A DNA stretch of 64,000 bases from Pirellulaceae bacterium (GTDB lineage: Bacteria; Planctomycetota; Planctomycetia; Pirellulales; Pirellulaceae). Position numbers and translations under genes: made by a program. Of the stretch, positions 45,701-54,803 are shown in pieces. A model generated the notes under the pieces. That model saw only the letters and a program-made list of their open reading frames with translations. It was not told the DNA's origin and did no database searches. Numbering within the stretch: the first letter of the stretch is position 1; every line of letters begins with the position of its first letter. The DNA lies in the NCBI GenBank assembly GCA_019636385.1, contig JAHBXT010000003.1, forward strand, positions 1 through 64,000, in the 5' to 3' direction.

Positions 45701-48700
45701 CAGATGGCGGTGAGGCCGGTGGTGAACTCATTTTCGCCGGCACGCCCGTTGAACTGCTGCAGTGCCCGCGCTCGCATACCGCAGCTGCATTGAACAAGCA
45801 TTTGAGCCGACCTGCGATTGCGGTGCCGCCCCAGAAAGCCAGTCCTAAACGTCGCGTTCAAAGACCCGCTGCGGTGGGGCGCACGCCGGTGCTGACAATC
45901 GAGGGAGCAACGGAGCACAATCTCAAGGACGTCTCGCTGCAATTACCGCATCATCAGATGAACGTATTCTGCGGCCCCAGCGGTAGCGGCAAGAGTTCAT
46001 TGGCTATGGATACGATTTATGCTGAAGGCCAGCGGCGTTACGTGGAAAGCCTCAGCTCGTACGCGCGTCAATTCGTCGGGCAGATGCCCAAGCCACATGC
46101 ACAGCGGATTGACGGGCTGGGCCCTTCGATCGCCATCGAACAAAAGAGTGTGGCCCATAACCCGCGCAGCACTGTGGGCACGGTCACCGAAATCTACGAC
46201 TACCTGCGAGTGTTGATGGCTCGACTAGGTCAACCCATGTGCCCCGCTTGCGACGTGCCGGTCAGTAGTCAAACGCCGGATGATATCACGCAACATTTGC
46301 TAGAGCTACCCGAGGGAACGCGGCTGATCTTAACAGCACCGCTACGCTGGCAGCCCAGCATGGATCCCCAGTCGATGTGGCAGAATCTGCGCAGCGGTGG
46401 GTTGTCACGCGTTCGCATCAACGGCCGTATACATTCATTGGACTCACCACCAGAACTGACGACGACCGCGCAATACACCGTGGAGGCGGTGGTTGATCGA
46501 CTGATGATTTCTGCGGCCAATCGCAGCCGTATCGCCGAAAGTGTTGAACTGGCGCTGTCCATGGGATCTGGCGTGCTGGGTGCGCTGGTGCCCAGAGACG
46601 ATGTTGACGAAATACACTGGCAATCGACTCGACACAGCCTGCACCTGGCCTGCCGCCAATGCGGTTACAGCATGTCACCACTGACGCCACATTCGTTTTC
46701 CTTTAATTCGCCGCTGGGCTGGTGCTCAGATTGCGAGGGCTTGGGCACGCAAACCGGGACCAGTCTGTCGGTGTTGGTTGACGCTCACAAGTCACTTGAC
46801 CAGGGAGCCATCCGCGTTTGGCCGATGGGACCGCAGGCCGTGACTGAAGAGGACTTGCAGTCATCAGCCGGGCTAGGGTCAAGCATTTTACGGTCGCTGT
46901 GTGTCGCTGCTGGAATTCCTGGCGATGTGCCATTTGAAAAGCTTTCCAGCGGTCAACGACGCTTGATTCTGTATGGTGGCGGCCAGCGCTGGTTCTCGGT
47001 TCGCACTGCGAAAGGCGTGCAGCTGGAGTTTCAATGGCGCGGACTGTTTCCTGCGCTTGAGCAAGCCGCTCGGCTCAGCCCCCAGTTGCGAGCCCGCCTG
47101 ACCCCGTTTATCGATGAAGTCCCATGCTCGGCCTGTGACGGTTCAAGGTTGAATATAGAGGCATCGGCCGCCAGGTTTCGCAACTTGAATATGGCCGATT
47201 TGACGCGGAATAGCTTCAAATGGTTGGATCAACAGATCGATGCCTGGAAACTAACTACGCGCGAGCAAGAGATCGCTGGTGAACTGCTGCGTGAAATACG
47301 CAATCGAGTCCAATTCTTGTTGGATGTCGGCTTGGAATATCTCAGTCTCTCGCGGCCCGCCAACACACTCAGCGGTGGTGAGTCGCAGCGGATTCGATTA
47401 TCGAGTCAGCTTGGCAGCGGCCTGTGCGGCGTCGTGTATGTACTGGACGAACCGACAATTGGACTACACCCGCGTGATAACCGGCGATTGATTGGCGCCC
47501 TGCATAAGCTTCGCGATTTAGGCAATACCTTGGTTGTGGTGGAACATGATCGCGATGTGATCTCCAGCGCCGATCGCGTGTACGATTTTGGACCTGCCGC
47601 TGGACGATTTGGCGGACAATTGATTGCCAGCGGTTCGCCTGACGAGGTGTCGCAATCTTCAACCAGCGTCACCGGGCCCTACATTAGCCAACAGCAGAAG
47701 ATCCCGATACCCAAGCAGCGCCGCAGCGATGACCGTGGCGCGATTTGCCTGTCGAAAGCCCGCGCGCACAATTTGCGCGATGTTGATGTAGCGTTTCCCA
47801 TTGGACGCATGATCGCTGTGACCGGCCCCAGTGGCAGCGGTAAGAGCACCTTAATTCACGATGTGTTGCACGTCGCGCTGACCAAGCGACTGGCGCGTCA
47901 GATGAACGTTAAGAGTTTATATGAAAATATCGACGGCGTAGAACTGATCGATAAAGTGATTCGCGTCGATCAGAGCCCGCTGGGCGCCAACCCCAGCTCG
48001 ACGCCAGCAACCTACACTGGTGTCTACGATCTGATTCGTCAGTTGTACAGTCAATTACCCCTAGCACGTGCTCAAGGCTACACGGCGCGCCAGTTTTCCT
48101 TCAACGTGCCCGGCGGACGCTGTGAGAAATGCGAAGGCCTGGGCCAGTTGCGCATCGAAATGCACTTTCTGCCAGATGTCTGGGTACAGTGCGATTCATG
48201 CCAAGGTCGGCGGTTTACCGAAGATACACTGGCTATCAAGTATCATGGCTTCAGTATTCATGACATCCTGGAAATGCAAATTGGACAGGCGTTAGAGGTT
48301 TTTGGCAACATTCCAAAAATCCGCAAAATACTGCAGACGCTGGTGGATGTCGGCTTGGATTATGTGGCCTTGGGTCAAAGCGCTCCCACGCTATCAGGCG
48401 GTGAGGCACAGCGTGTGAAGCTGGCAGCAGAACTTTCGCGACCGGATACTGGCAAAACCTTTTACTTGTTGGACGAACCGACTACGGGCCTGCATTTCAA
48501 CGACATTTGCAAGCTGCTGGAGGTCATGCATCGTCTGGTCGACCTGGGCAATACAGTTATTGTCATCGAACACAACTTGGATGTTATCAAGTCAGCGGAC
48601 TGGGTTCTGGACATGGGCCCAGAGGCGGGCAACGAAGGCGGGCAATTGTTGTTTGCGGGCACGCCCGAAGATTTGGTTCAATACGCTCGACGTTCGTCTG

Positions 48701-49818
48701 GCAAGCAGCGCAGTAAGACGCTCGTGTTGCCGCGCAGTCACACCGGTGAAGCGTTAGCGGAACTGCTTAAAGGCGGTCGGTATGTAGCACGTCAGCAGTA
48801 CGATTCCAGCGCATTGAATCAGCGGCAGTCGGGCGATATTGACTTGGAACAAATTGGACGTGACACACTGCTGCCCTGGCAGGCCGACGGTCGGCGCTGG
48901 CACTGTAGCGACAGCTTGGACCGCAGTGGACAACCCATCCGTTGGCAGCGCGACATTTTGATTCGCGTGATTGAGCGACTGGAGTCCATCGATGGTTTTG
49001 CCCCAGTCAAATGGGACAATCGCAGTATCGTGGAGGTCAGTGGCCCAATCAAGAATCGCGGTTGGTTTATGCACGCCATCACTGCCGATACCTGGCTGTT
49101 GACGCTAAAGTTCCGCGTACCTCGTCGCATGTTTACCAAAGCCGAACTGGAGGCGGTAGTCAGTTTGCCCACGCTCAATCAACTGGAGGGCGTGGAAGCG
49201 TACGGGAATCAGCCGCGCGTCCGCGCGCAGGCCGCCGGCTCTTGGATGGAACTGCAGATTCGACCCCATACGCTGGACGAACTTGACCAACCACGATTTT
49301 GGCAGTGGTTGGAACAGGCCAGCCACGCGTTTTTGGGTAAGACCAGCCCGGCGGTGGAAAGCGAAATTGGTGCGGGCAAGCCGCTGAAGATGCCGTGGCA
49401 GATCCTGAAGCAGCGCTGGCACGCACTGCGCAAAGGCTTTCCGCCAGGCAAAACGATTGTCTGGCCCACCGAGACGCTCAGCGTTTTTATTCAAGCCGTG
49501 CATCAAGTTGCCAGTGGCGGACGCTGGCGCTGGGATGAACCGACAAGTGCTCGTTATCACTTGCCTGGCCAAGCCGAGCCGTGGATTGTTTTACACACCA
49601 AACGACCCGAAGGTTTGATTGCCGTGTTCAATGGTCCGAAAGGACTGGACTTGAGCCAACTAGAGAATTCGCTTCCGGTCGCCGTCCATGCAACGCCACG
49701 GGGTACTGATGGCCAGCAGATTCAAGTTGCCTTTACCGAGCTGCAACAACCGCGCCACGCCAGCGTCAAGAAGCTTATGCAAATGCATGTCGCACTCTGC
49801 CAAGCCAGCTGCTCTTAG
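42799..49818 (+). CDS. uvrA: Tandem UvrA: two complete UvrA units in one polypeptide
   Basis: UvrA finds bulky DNA damage and loads UvrB. This 2339-residue protein holds two full UvrA copies. Copy A (about 20-1000) and copy B (about 1030-1985) each have two ABC units: Walker A at about 51, 702, 1058 and 1675 (for example [20 protein letters not shown]), and signatures LSGGESQRI or [9 protein letters not shown]/V at about 550, 892, 1524 and 1866. Both copies have zinc-finger cysteines (CPQCGYSAL with [17 protein letters not shown] with CSDCEGLG) and the C-terminal zinc modules. A linker rich in K/R/P joins them. The last 350 residues, from about 1990, match no UvrA part I know. Start ATG 42799; ATG at codon 19 is an alternative. 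Normal UvrA has about 950 residues and acts as a dimer, so this looks like a covalent dimer. Confidence 0.92.
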   Translation: [2339 protein letters not shown]

Positions 49819-49843
49819 CTCAAGGCTGTGCAGCGATCGGGCG

Positions 49844-49861
49844 GGTCGATACCGTTCGACC
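49844..49861. terminator. Small hairpin between uvrA and fliF
   Basis: GGTCGA and TCGACC flank a six-base loop in the 55-base gap between these two convergent genes. The stem is short and lacks a T-run, so a terminator role is only suggested by position. Confidence 0.25.
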
Positions 49862-49873
49862 TGTGTGTGCTGT

Positions 49874-51568
49874 CTAGGCGGCTTCGCCAATCCAGGCGCG
49901 GATGAGATTGACGGCGGCGTCTGGGTTTTCGCGGATGATGGTGGAGAGGTCTTCTTTCAGCTCCCCGCCGGTCGATTCCATCGCAGGTGGACGGGGGCGA
50001 CCAGCGACTTGTCCCGATTCGCCGCCTTCGCTTAGGTCCAGGCTGTCCACCGCCGTGGCAGGTATTTGTAATCCAAATCCCTCCGCAAATCGCTTATCAT
50101 TGTCCGGGATTCCGGTCGGCGCTTTGGCCCAGGTGAATATCATTCCCAGACTCAGAGCAACCAGAACGATCAGCGCTACGGTGCTCCATGAATCGGCCAG
50201 CCATGCCAAAGCATTTTCAGCCATCGTTGGGCCGGGCACGGGAGGTGTCGGCAAGTCGATGAAACTGTAGACTTCGATGAACGTCTTTCGATCATCACCG
50301 GCCTGCGAGCCAACCGGAATGGTGGCTACGGCGGCACGGACGGCTTTTTCTTCATTGGTACGAATTGCCGCCAGTACATCTGCCGTCGGAATTGGAGCAT
50401 CGGCTTCGGTTTTTCCAGGATTCTCCAGCAGGAAGCGATGTGCAGCAACCTTTCGATAATGCGATTCAGGGATGCCAATGCTGACGTACACCTCCTTGGG
50501 AACAAGTCCGGCAGTCCGAGTGACCGTGGCCTCGTGCCCGGCGACCCGGCGCTCGTTTTCTTGTATTTCCTTGGTCTTCGATGACTGTCCCGCTGCATTG
50601 GCTGCGATTGAAGAGGGTTGGTTGGAAATCCCGTTGGGACTTGCACCGGGTTGACCGCCGGGAGCGGCTTTGGAGTTTTCGGAATTCTTGGAGACGGAAG
50701 AGGTCTGCACGGCCATAGGCTGTTGATACTGGATCTGCTCGGACTGGGATGTCAACTTGGGGTCCAGTACAACATTAACGGCCACTTGTGCCTCGTAGCG
50801 ATTGAGCAGCGCAGCGACCTTGCTTTCGTACCGCTCTTCCCATTGAGCCTGTGCCGTGAAGTAGGGGTTTTCCTCAGGAGAATTGGGGTCGCTGCTACCG
50901 CGATAGAAATTGCCTGGGCTAGCCAGATCGCTGACCGTCACATCTTGTTCGGTCAGTCCAGCAAACGAGGCGATGGCCATTTTGGCGATATTTCGCAATT
51001 GTGAAGGTGGCACGGGACTGCCTGTCCTGCCTCGGACAGCGATGCTGCAGACGCGATCCGTCTTGCGACCAAAGCCAGCACGTTGTTCGTCGTAGTTCAC
51101 AAACGCCTGTTCAATGCCAGACAACCCGCGAATCATGTGCGCCAGCCGTTGTTCTTTGGCAAACACAGTGCGTTTGTCGATCAGCGAAGTGGGTTCAAAG
51201 GGACTTCCGCCCGTCAGCGCTTCGTTCATATAACTGTCGAATTCTTTGGGTAGCGAATTCGCGGCGCTGAGCGCCTTGAGATACAAGTCTTTTTGGGCCG
51301 CAGGAATCTTGATACGCTGGCCGACTCGTTCGTACTCGCGCAATTGAGCGTCGCCAAACGCAGCCTCCCAACTAGACAATTCCGCCTCGGAAAAATCGCG
51401 ACCGCCGAACATATATTCGTACTTTTGAGACGAGCCTCCGCCCACTGCAATCCAGCCCAGGCTAACGGCCACGACCGCAGTCATCAGGCCCGCCATGATC
51501 CGTGCGGCTGGAGTCATCGAGGTGATCAATTCACCGATCTGTTTGCCGATTGTTGTTAACCAGTTCAT
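49874..51568 (-). CDS. fliF: Flagellar M-ring protein FliF
   Basis: FliF forms the MS-ring that anchors the flagellar basal body and the export gate in the inner membrane. The 564-residue product has membrane segments at about 20-43 and 450-470. Between them lies a YscJ/FliF domain (YEYMFGGRDFSEAELSSWEA, KIPAAQKDLYLKALSAANSL, GSPFEPTSLIDKRTVFAKEQ, RLAHMIRGLSGIEQAFVNYD) and the FliF C-terminal domain with YESKVAALLNRYEAQVAVNV and the AGLVPKEVYVSIGIPES region. The tail ENPDAAVNLIRAWIGEAA is the FliG-binding end. Last gene of flgC-fliE-fliF; fliG would be expected next but is not present here. Confidence 0.92.
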   Translation of the reverse strand: MNWLTTIGKQIGELITSMTPAARIMAGLMTAVVAVSLGWIAVGGGSSQKYEYMFGGRDFSEAELSSWEAAFGDAQLREYERVGQRIKIPAAQKDLYLKALSAANSLPKEFDSYMNEALTGGSPFEPTSLIDKRTVFAKEQRLAHMIRGLSGIEQAFVNYDEQRAGFGRKTDRVCSIAVRGRTGSPVPPSQLRNIAKMAIASFAGLTEQDVTVSDLASPGNFYRGSSDPNSPEENPYFTAQAQWEERYESKVAALLNRYEAQVAVNVVLDPKLTSQSEQIQYQQPMAVQTSSVSKNSENSKAAPGGQPGASPNGISNQPSSIAANAAGQSSKTKEIQENERRVAGHEATVTRTAGLVPKEVYVSIGIPESHYRKVAAHRFLLENPGKTEADAPIPTADVLAAIRTNEEKAVRAAVATIPVGSQAGDDRKTFIEVYSFIDLPTPPVPGPTMAENALAWLADSWSTVALIVLVALSLGMIFTWAKAPTGIPDNDKRFAEGFGLQIPATAVDSLDLSEGGESGQVAGRPRPPAMESTGGELKEDLSTIIRENPDAAVNLIRAWIGEAA

Positions 51569-51630
51569 ACGCTTTAGTCACTCGGTTCCGATGTCGCTCG
51601 GTTGAATGTAAATGCCTTACAATGTCTCAA

Positions 51631-51960
51631 TCAGACGCGAATCGCGTTCAGCTCTTCATACGCAGTTAGCAGTTTATTGCGGATTTGAATCAGTAGTCGA
51701 AACGCCATGTCAGCCTTTTGAACGGCGGTTAACACTTCGGCTTGTTGAACGTCGCCGCCCGTGAGCAGTGCATGGACCTGCTGGTCGGAATGCTGCTGGG
51801 CCTGATTGACGGCCTGAACGCCGGACGACAGCAGACTCATGAATGAACCCGAAGTTGGCATTTCCGGCTGCCCGTGCGTCTTGGCCTGGTAGGCCCGCAG
51901 TTGTTGCGTGATCGGCATGTGCAACTGCATGGTGCTTGACTGGCTAGTAACGGGAATCAC
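51631..51960 (-). CDS. fliE: Flagellar hook-basal body protein FliE
   Basis: FliE joins the MS-ring to the proximal rod. The 109-residue product has the conserved C-terminal half: FMSLLSSGVQAVNQAQQHSD, GGDVQQAEVLTAVQKADMAF and LLIQIRNKLLTAYEELNAIR. Start is GTG at 51960; an ATG at 51930 is also possible, and neither has a strong ribosome site. Lies between flgC and fliF as in many bacteria. Confidence 0.9.
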   Translation of the reverse strand: MIPVTSQSSTMQLHMPITQQLRAYQAKTHGQPEMPTSGSFMSLLSSGVQAVNQAQQHSDQQVHALLTGGDVQQAEVLTAVQKADMAFRLLIQIRNKLLTAYEELNAIRV

Positions 51961-52057
51961 CGTAATTGACTCGTCGTGTTAAACTGATTCAGTTGTCGAT
52001 TGAATTCGTGTGGCCAAGGTGACCGGTTCGTGATGGGTGTCGCCAGATTGGGCTGGC

Positions 52058-52480
52058 CTACGCGATGATGGAGAGTGACTGCCGCCCCAGGCTCTTGCTA
52101 ATTTCCATAACCCCGATATTGGCTTCGTAGGATCGAGTCGCTTCGAGCGCGTCGACCATCTGTTCGTTTAAATTGATATTGGGATAGGCCACATAGCCTT
52201 TCCATTGTCCTTCGCTGATCGCTAGCGGATGGTCAGGCTGATAACGATACAGCGGTTCAGCATCGCTGGTCTCGACGGAGGCAACTTTAACGCCAGGAGC
52301 ACCGCCTGCTGCCGCCAGCGTTTCGTCGGTTTGAAACACGGTGAAACGCGGTTGATAGGGCTTGGCCTGACCACTTTCGTCCTTCAAGGTGCTAACATTG
52401 GCAATGTTGGCAGACACGGCGTTGAGCCGGATTCGTTGCGCAACCAACGCGCTGGTACTGACATCCAAAGCACTGAACAT
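52058..52480 (-). CDS. flgC: Flagellar basal-body rod protein FlgC
   Basis: FlgC is a proximal rod subunit exported through the flagellar gate. The 140-residue product starts MFSALDVSTSALVAQRIRLN with AVSANIANVSTLK, the rod N-terminal motif, and ends with YPNINLNEQMVDALEATRSY, EANIGVMEISKSLGRQSLSI. ATG 52480 is preceded by GGGAG. Upstream codons are not conserved. First gene of the flgC-fliE-fliF run; flgB, which usually precedes flgC, is absent here. Confidence 0.92.
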   Translation of the reverse strand: MFSALDVSTSALVAQRIRLNAVSANIANVSTLKDESGQAKPYQPRFTVFQTDETLAAAGGAPGVKVASVETSDAEPLYRYQPDHPLAISEGQWKGYVAYPNINLNEQMVDALEATRSYEANIGVMEISKSLGRQSLSIIA

Positions 52481-52747
52481 GATCGGACTCCCGCGCTTCA
52501 AGTTCCATGAGACAGACTGCGGCCAAGTTTTAACGCAATTGATATCCAATTTATGGACCAGCTGGCCCTAAGGGCACTCCAGCCACCGAACACTAGAAAA
52601 ATCTGGGCATAGAGGAAAGATCAGTTGTGCTGCTTGGAATTCGCCAAGAATCAAGTAAAATCTGCGGCCATGGCGCATCCGGGCAATTGCCAGCTAATCG
52701 CTTTCGTTATCTAGTCGATTTCTAATTCAACCTAAATCCAACTTTCC

Positions 52748-53632
52748 ATGCCAAGCCTGGTGGTTCGTTGCGGAGTCCTGAGGACTCTGCACGTAATGAA
52801 CAGTCACGAAGCTCACCCACGTGGTTCGCGAGTCGTTGCTCGCACCAATCGCGGGCTGGAACTTGGCGAGGTGTTGTGCGAAGCTAGTGAACACGCGGTT
52901 GCCCAGATGGATTCGCCGCCCGGCGGCTCGGTTCAGCGGCTCGCAACTGCGGCTGACGAAAACGAGTCAGCGCATTTACGGGCTCAGCAGGAGCGGGAAG
53001 CCGAGTTATGCCATCAAATCATTCGCGAGCTGGAACTGCCCATGGACCTGGTGGAGGTCGAGCGGGTGTTTGGCGGCGAACGATTGGTGGTCTATTACCT
53101 TTCGGAAGATCGCGTGGACTTTCGCGATTTGGTCAAGCGACTGGCCAGCGAGTTTCGGACGCGGATCGAAATGCGACAAATCGGCATTCGCGATGAGGCC
53201 AAGATATTGGCTGACTATGGCGACTGTGGCAAGCCTGTGTGTTGCAATACACACCTCACTAAAATGCCGCCGGTCTCTATGCGAATGGCCAAGCTACAAA
53301 AGGCGACGTTGGACCCCAATAAGATCTCGGGCCGCTGTGGTCGATTGAAGTGCTGCTTGCGATATGAATTCGATACCTATGAAGAACATCGCCAGAGTAT
53401 GCCGCGCATCGGTGCGGACATCATCACCAACAGCGGTCGTGGGCGGGTAGTTGGCCATGAGTTATTGAGTCGCCAACTGTTGGTGACGATGGAAGACCAG
53501 CGCAGAATTATGATTCGAGCAGAAGATGTGCTGACCGTGCTAGGCCGATCCACACCCAGCCCAGGCACCGAGCCCGAAGACACAGGCAGTTCAGACGATT
53601 CTGACGAAGATTCTAGGCTGGACGGCGGATGA
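52748..53632 (+). CDS. PSP1/RicT (YaaT)-like protein
   Basis: The 294-residue protein carries the cysteine-rich PSP1 signature: YGDCGKPVCCNTHLTKMPPV followed by LDPNKISGRCGRLKCCLRYE. An N-terminal half with RTNRGLELGEVLCEA and GERLVVYYLSEDRVDFRDLV precedes it, and the C-terminus is acidic and disordered. RicT belongs to the Bacillus RicAFT complex, which binds Fe-S clusters and affects RNase Y mRNA processing; other members are uncharacterised. The function here is inferred from family only. Divergent from flgC. Confidence 0.85.
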   Translation: MPSLVVRCGVLRTLHVMNSHEAHPRGSRVVARTNRGLELGEVLCEASEHAVAQMDSPPGGSVQRLATAADENESAHLRAQQEREAELCHQIIRELELPMDLVEVERVFGGERLVVYYLSEDRVDFRDLVKRLASEFRTRIEMRQIGIRDEAKILADYGDCGKPVCCNTHLTKMPPVSMRMAKLQKATLDPNKISGRCGRLKCCLRYEFDTYEEHRQSMPRIGADIITNSGRGRVVGHELLSRQLLVTMEDQRRIMIRAEDVLTVLGRSTPSPGTEPEDTGSSDDSDEDSRLDGG

Positions 53633-53851
53633 ATTTTTTCGTAACCGTTTACGGGCACGGTAGGGTGCGTCCAGCAGGGCTGTGGTGATTTGATAGACTT
53701 CCTTCAGAATATTTGGCAACAATTTTAGACCTCCAACCGGATTTGGTTCGGCCCTCTGCCGGGCCACCAGCGGTGTGGAAAACATGAGACGCAAACCGTT
53801 GCGTTTTTTGGTTATCATCTCGGCGATACCAGGCTACAAAGACGTATATGC

Positions 53852-54274
53852 ATGAGCACCAACGTGAACGATAAGATTCATCCGCTATTCGAGCTGCTGC
53901 AACAGGATCATCGCTATCACATCGAAGCCTATCAATTTGTGCGCGAAGCACTGGCCTACGCACAGGAGGTTTTACAGATGCCTCCCAGCGGGGCCGCCAA
54001 GGAGGATGGTGAGGGCGAGCACCATATCAACGGCCAACAACTATGCGAAGCCATTCGCCAATACGCGCTCAGCCAATTCGGTTACATGGCTAAGACAGTT
54101 TTAAACAGTTGGGGCATCTACACGACCGGCGACTTCGGTGAAATCGTTTATAATCTGATTCGCATCAAGCACATGAAGAAGTCCAGCCACGACCGTCGCG
54201 AAGACTTTGATAACGCCTACGATTTTGCGACCGCATTTGATCCGGTGTTTGAACTGGCTGAGAATGATGACTAG
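53852..54274 (+). CDS. Minf_1886-type conserved planctomycete/verrucomicrobial protein
   Basis: The 140-residue product matches a small family found in Planctomycetes and Verrucomicrobia: IHPLFELLQQDHRYHIEAYQ with FVREALAYAQEVL, then HHINGQQLCEAIRQYALSQF, VLNSWGIYTTGDFGEIVYNL and DRREDFDNAYDFATAF. No enzymatic motif, signal or membrane segment. Function unknown. It often lies near conserved housekeeping genes, and here it follows the RicT-like gene on the same strand after 219 bases. Confidence 0.82.
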   Translation: MSTNVNDKIHPLFELLQQDHRYHIEAYQFVREALAYAQEVLQMPPSGAAKEDGEGEHHINGQQLCEAIRQYALSQFGYMAKTVLNSWGIYTTGDFGEIVYNLIRIKHMKKSSHDRREDFDNAYDFATAFDPVFELAENDD

Positions 54275-54539
54275 AGTGCGCAGCGGGTCAGTGTTGCGTC
54301 ACGAACCTCAGTTGGACGGCAGCGGATGTGGGCAACGAATTGCCCTGGCGTCAGGCTATGTAAGTAGTGGGCTGGCGCAAGCCAGACTAAAATCCCTCCA
54401 CAGGCCATTTGTCGTTTTCATGCTCTGCAGGGCGTGAGAAACCAGCTTCATTCGGCTGGCTGGTCCTACCCTACACGTTCCAACCTGCCAGTCCAAGATC
54501 GGCTGGCTGCGAGCAACCCTATCAGGAGATGACAAGCGA

Positions 54540-54803
54540 ATGCAGACAGACTCAGTTGGCTCGGCTGGCAAGCCAGTAGCAACCTCTGGTGCGCCAGTCA
54601 GACGCTGGTGGTGGCTGCTGTTGATGGCGGGCGTTTATGCTGTGTGGCTGGCGTGGCTGCTATATGTGGCCTACTGCGCCGAACACAAGCCAGCCGCCGC
54701 ATGGTCCGACCCGTCTGCCACACGGTGTGGTCCACCCAGCCCAGCCATTCATTCTACTCACCCTACCGTCAACCGACTTTATCAGATCGGGGGAATTTCA
54801 TGA
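54540..54803 (+). CDS. Small membrane protein coupled to glpK
   Basis: The 87-residue product has one hydrophobic segment ([20 protein letters not shown]) after a polar N-terminus. AGGAG lies about 10 bases upstream of the ATG. Its stop overlaps the glycerol kinase start (ATGA), which favours a translated gene. Unrecognised; may simply couple or localise, but no function can be stated. Confidence 0.5.
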   Translation: MQTDSVGSAGKPVATSGAPVRRWWWLLLMAGVYAVWLAWLLYVAYCAEHKPAAAWSDPSATRCGPPSPAIHSTHPTVNRLYQIGGIS

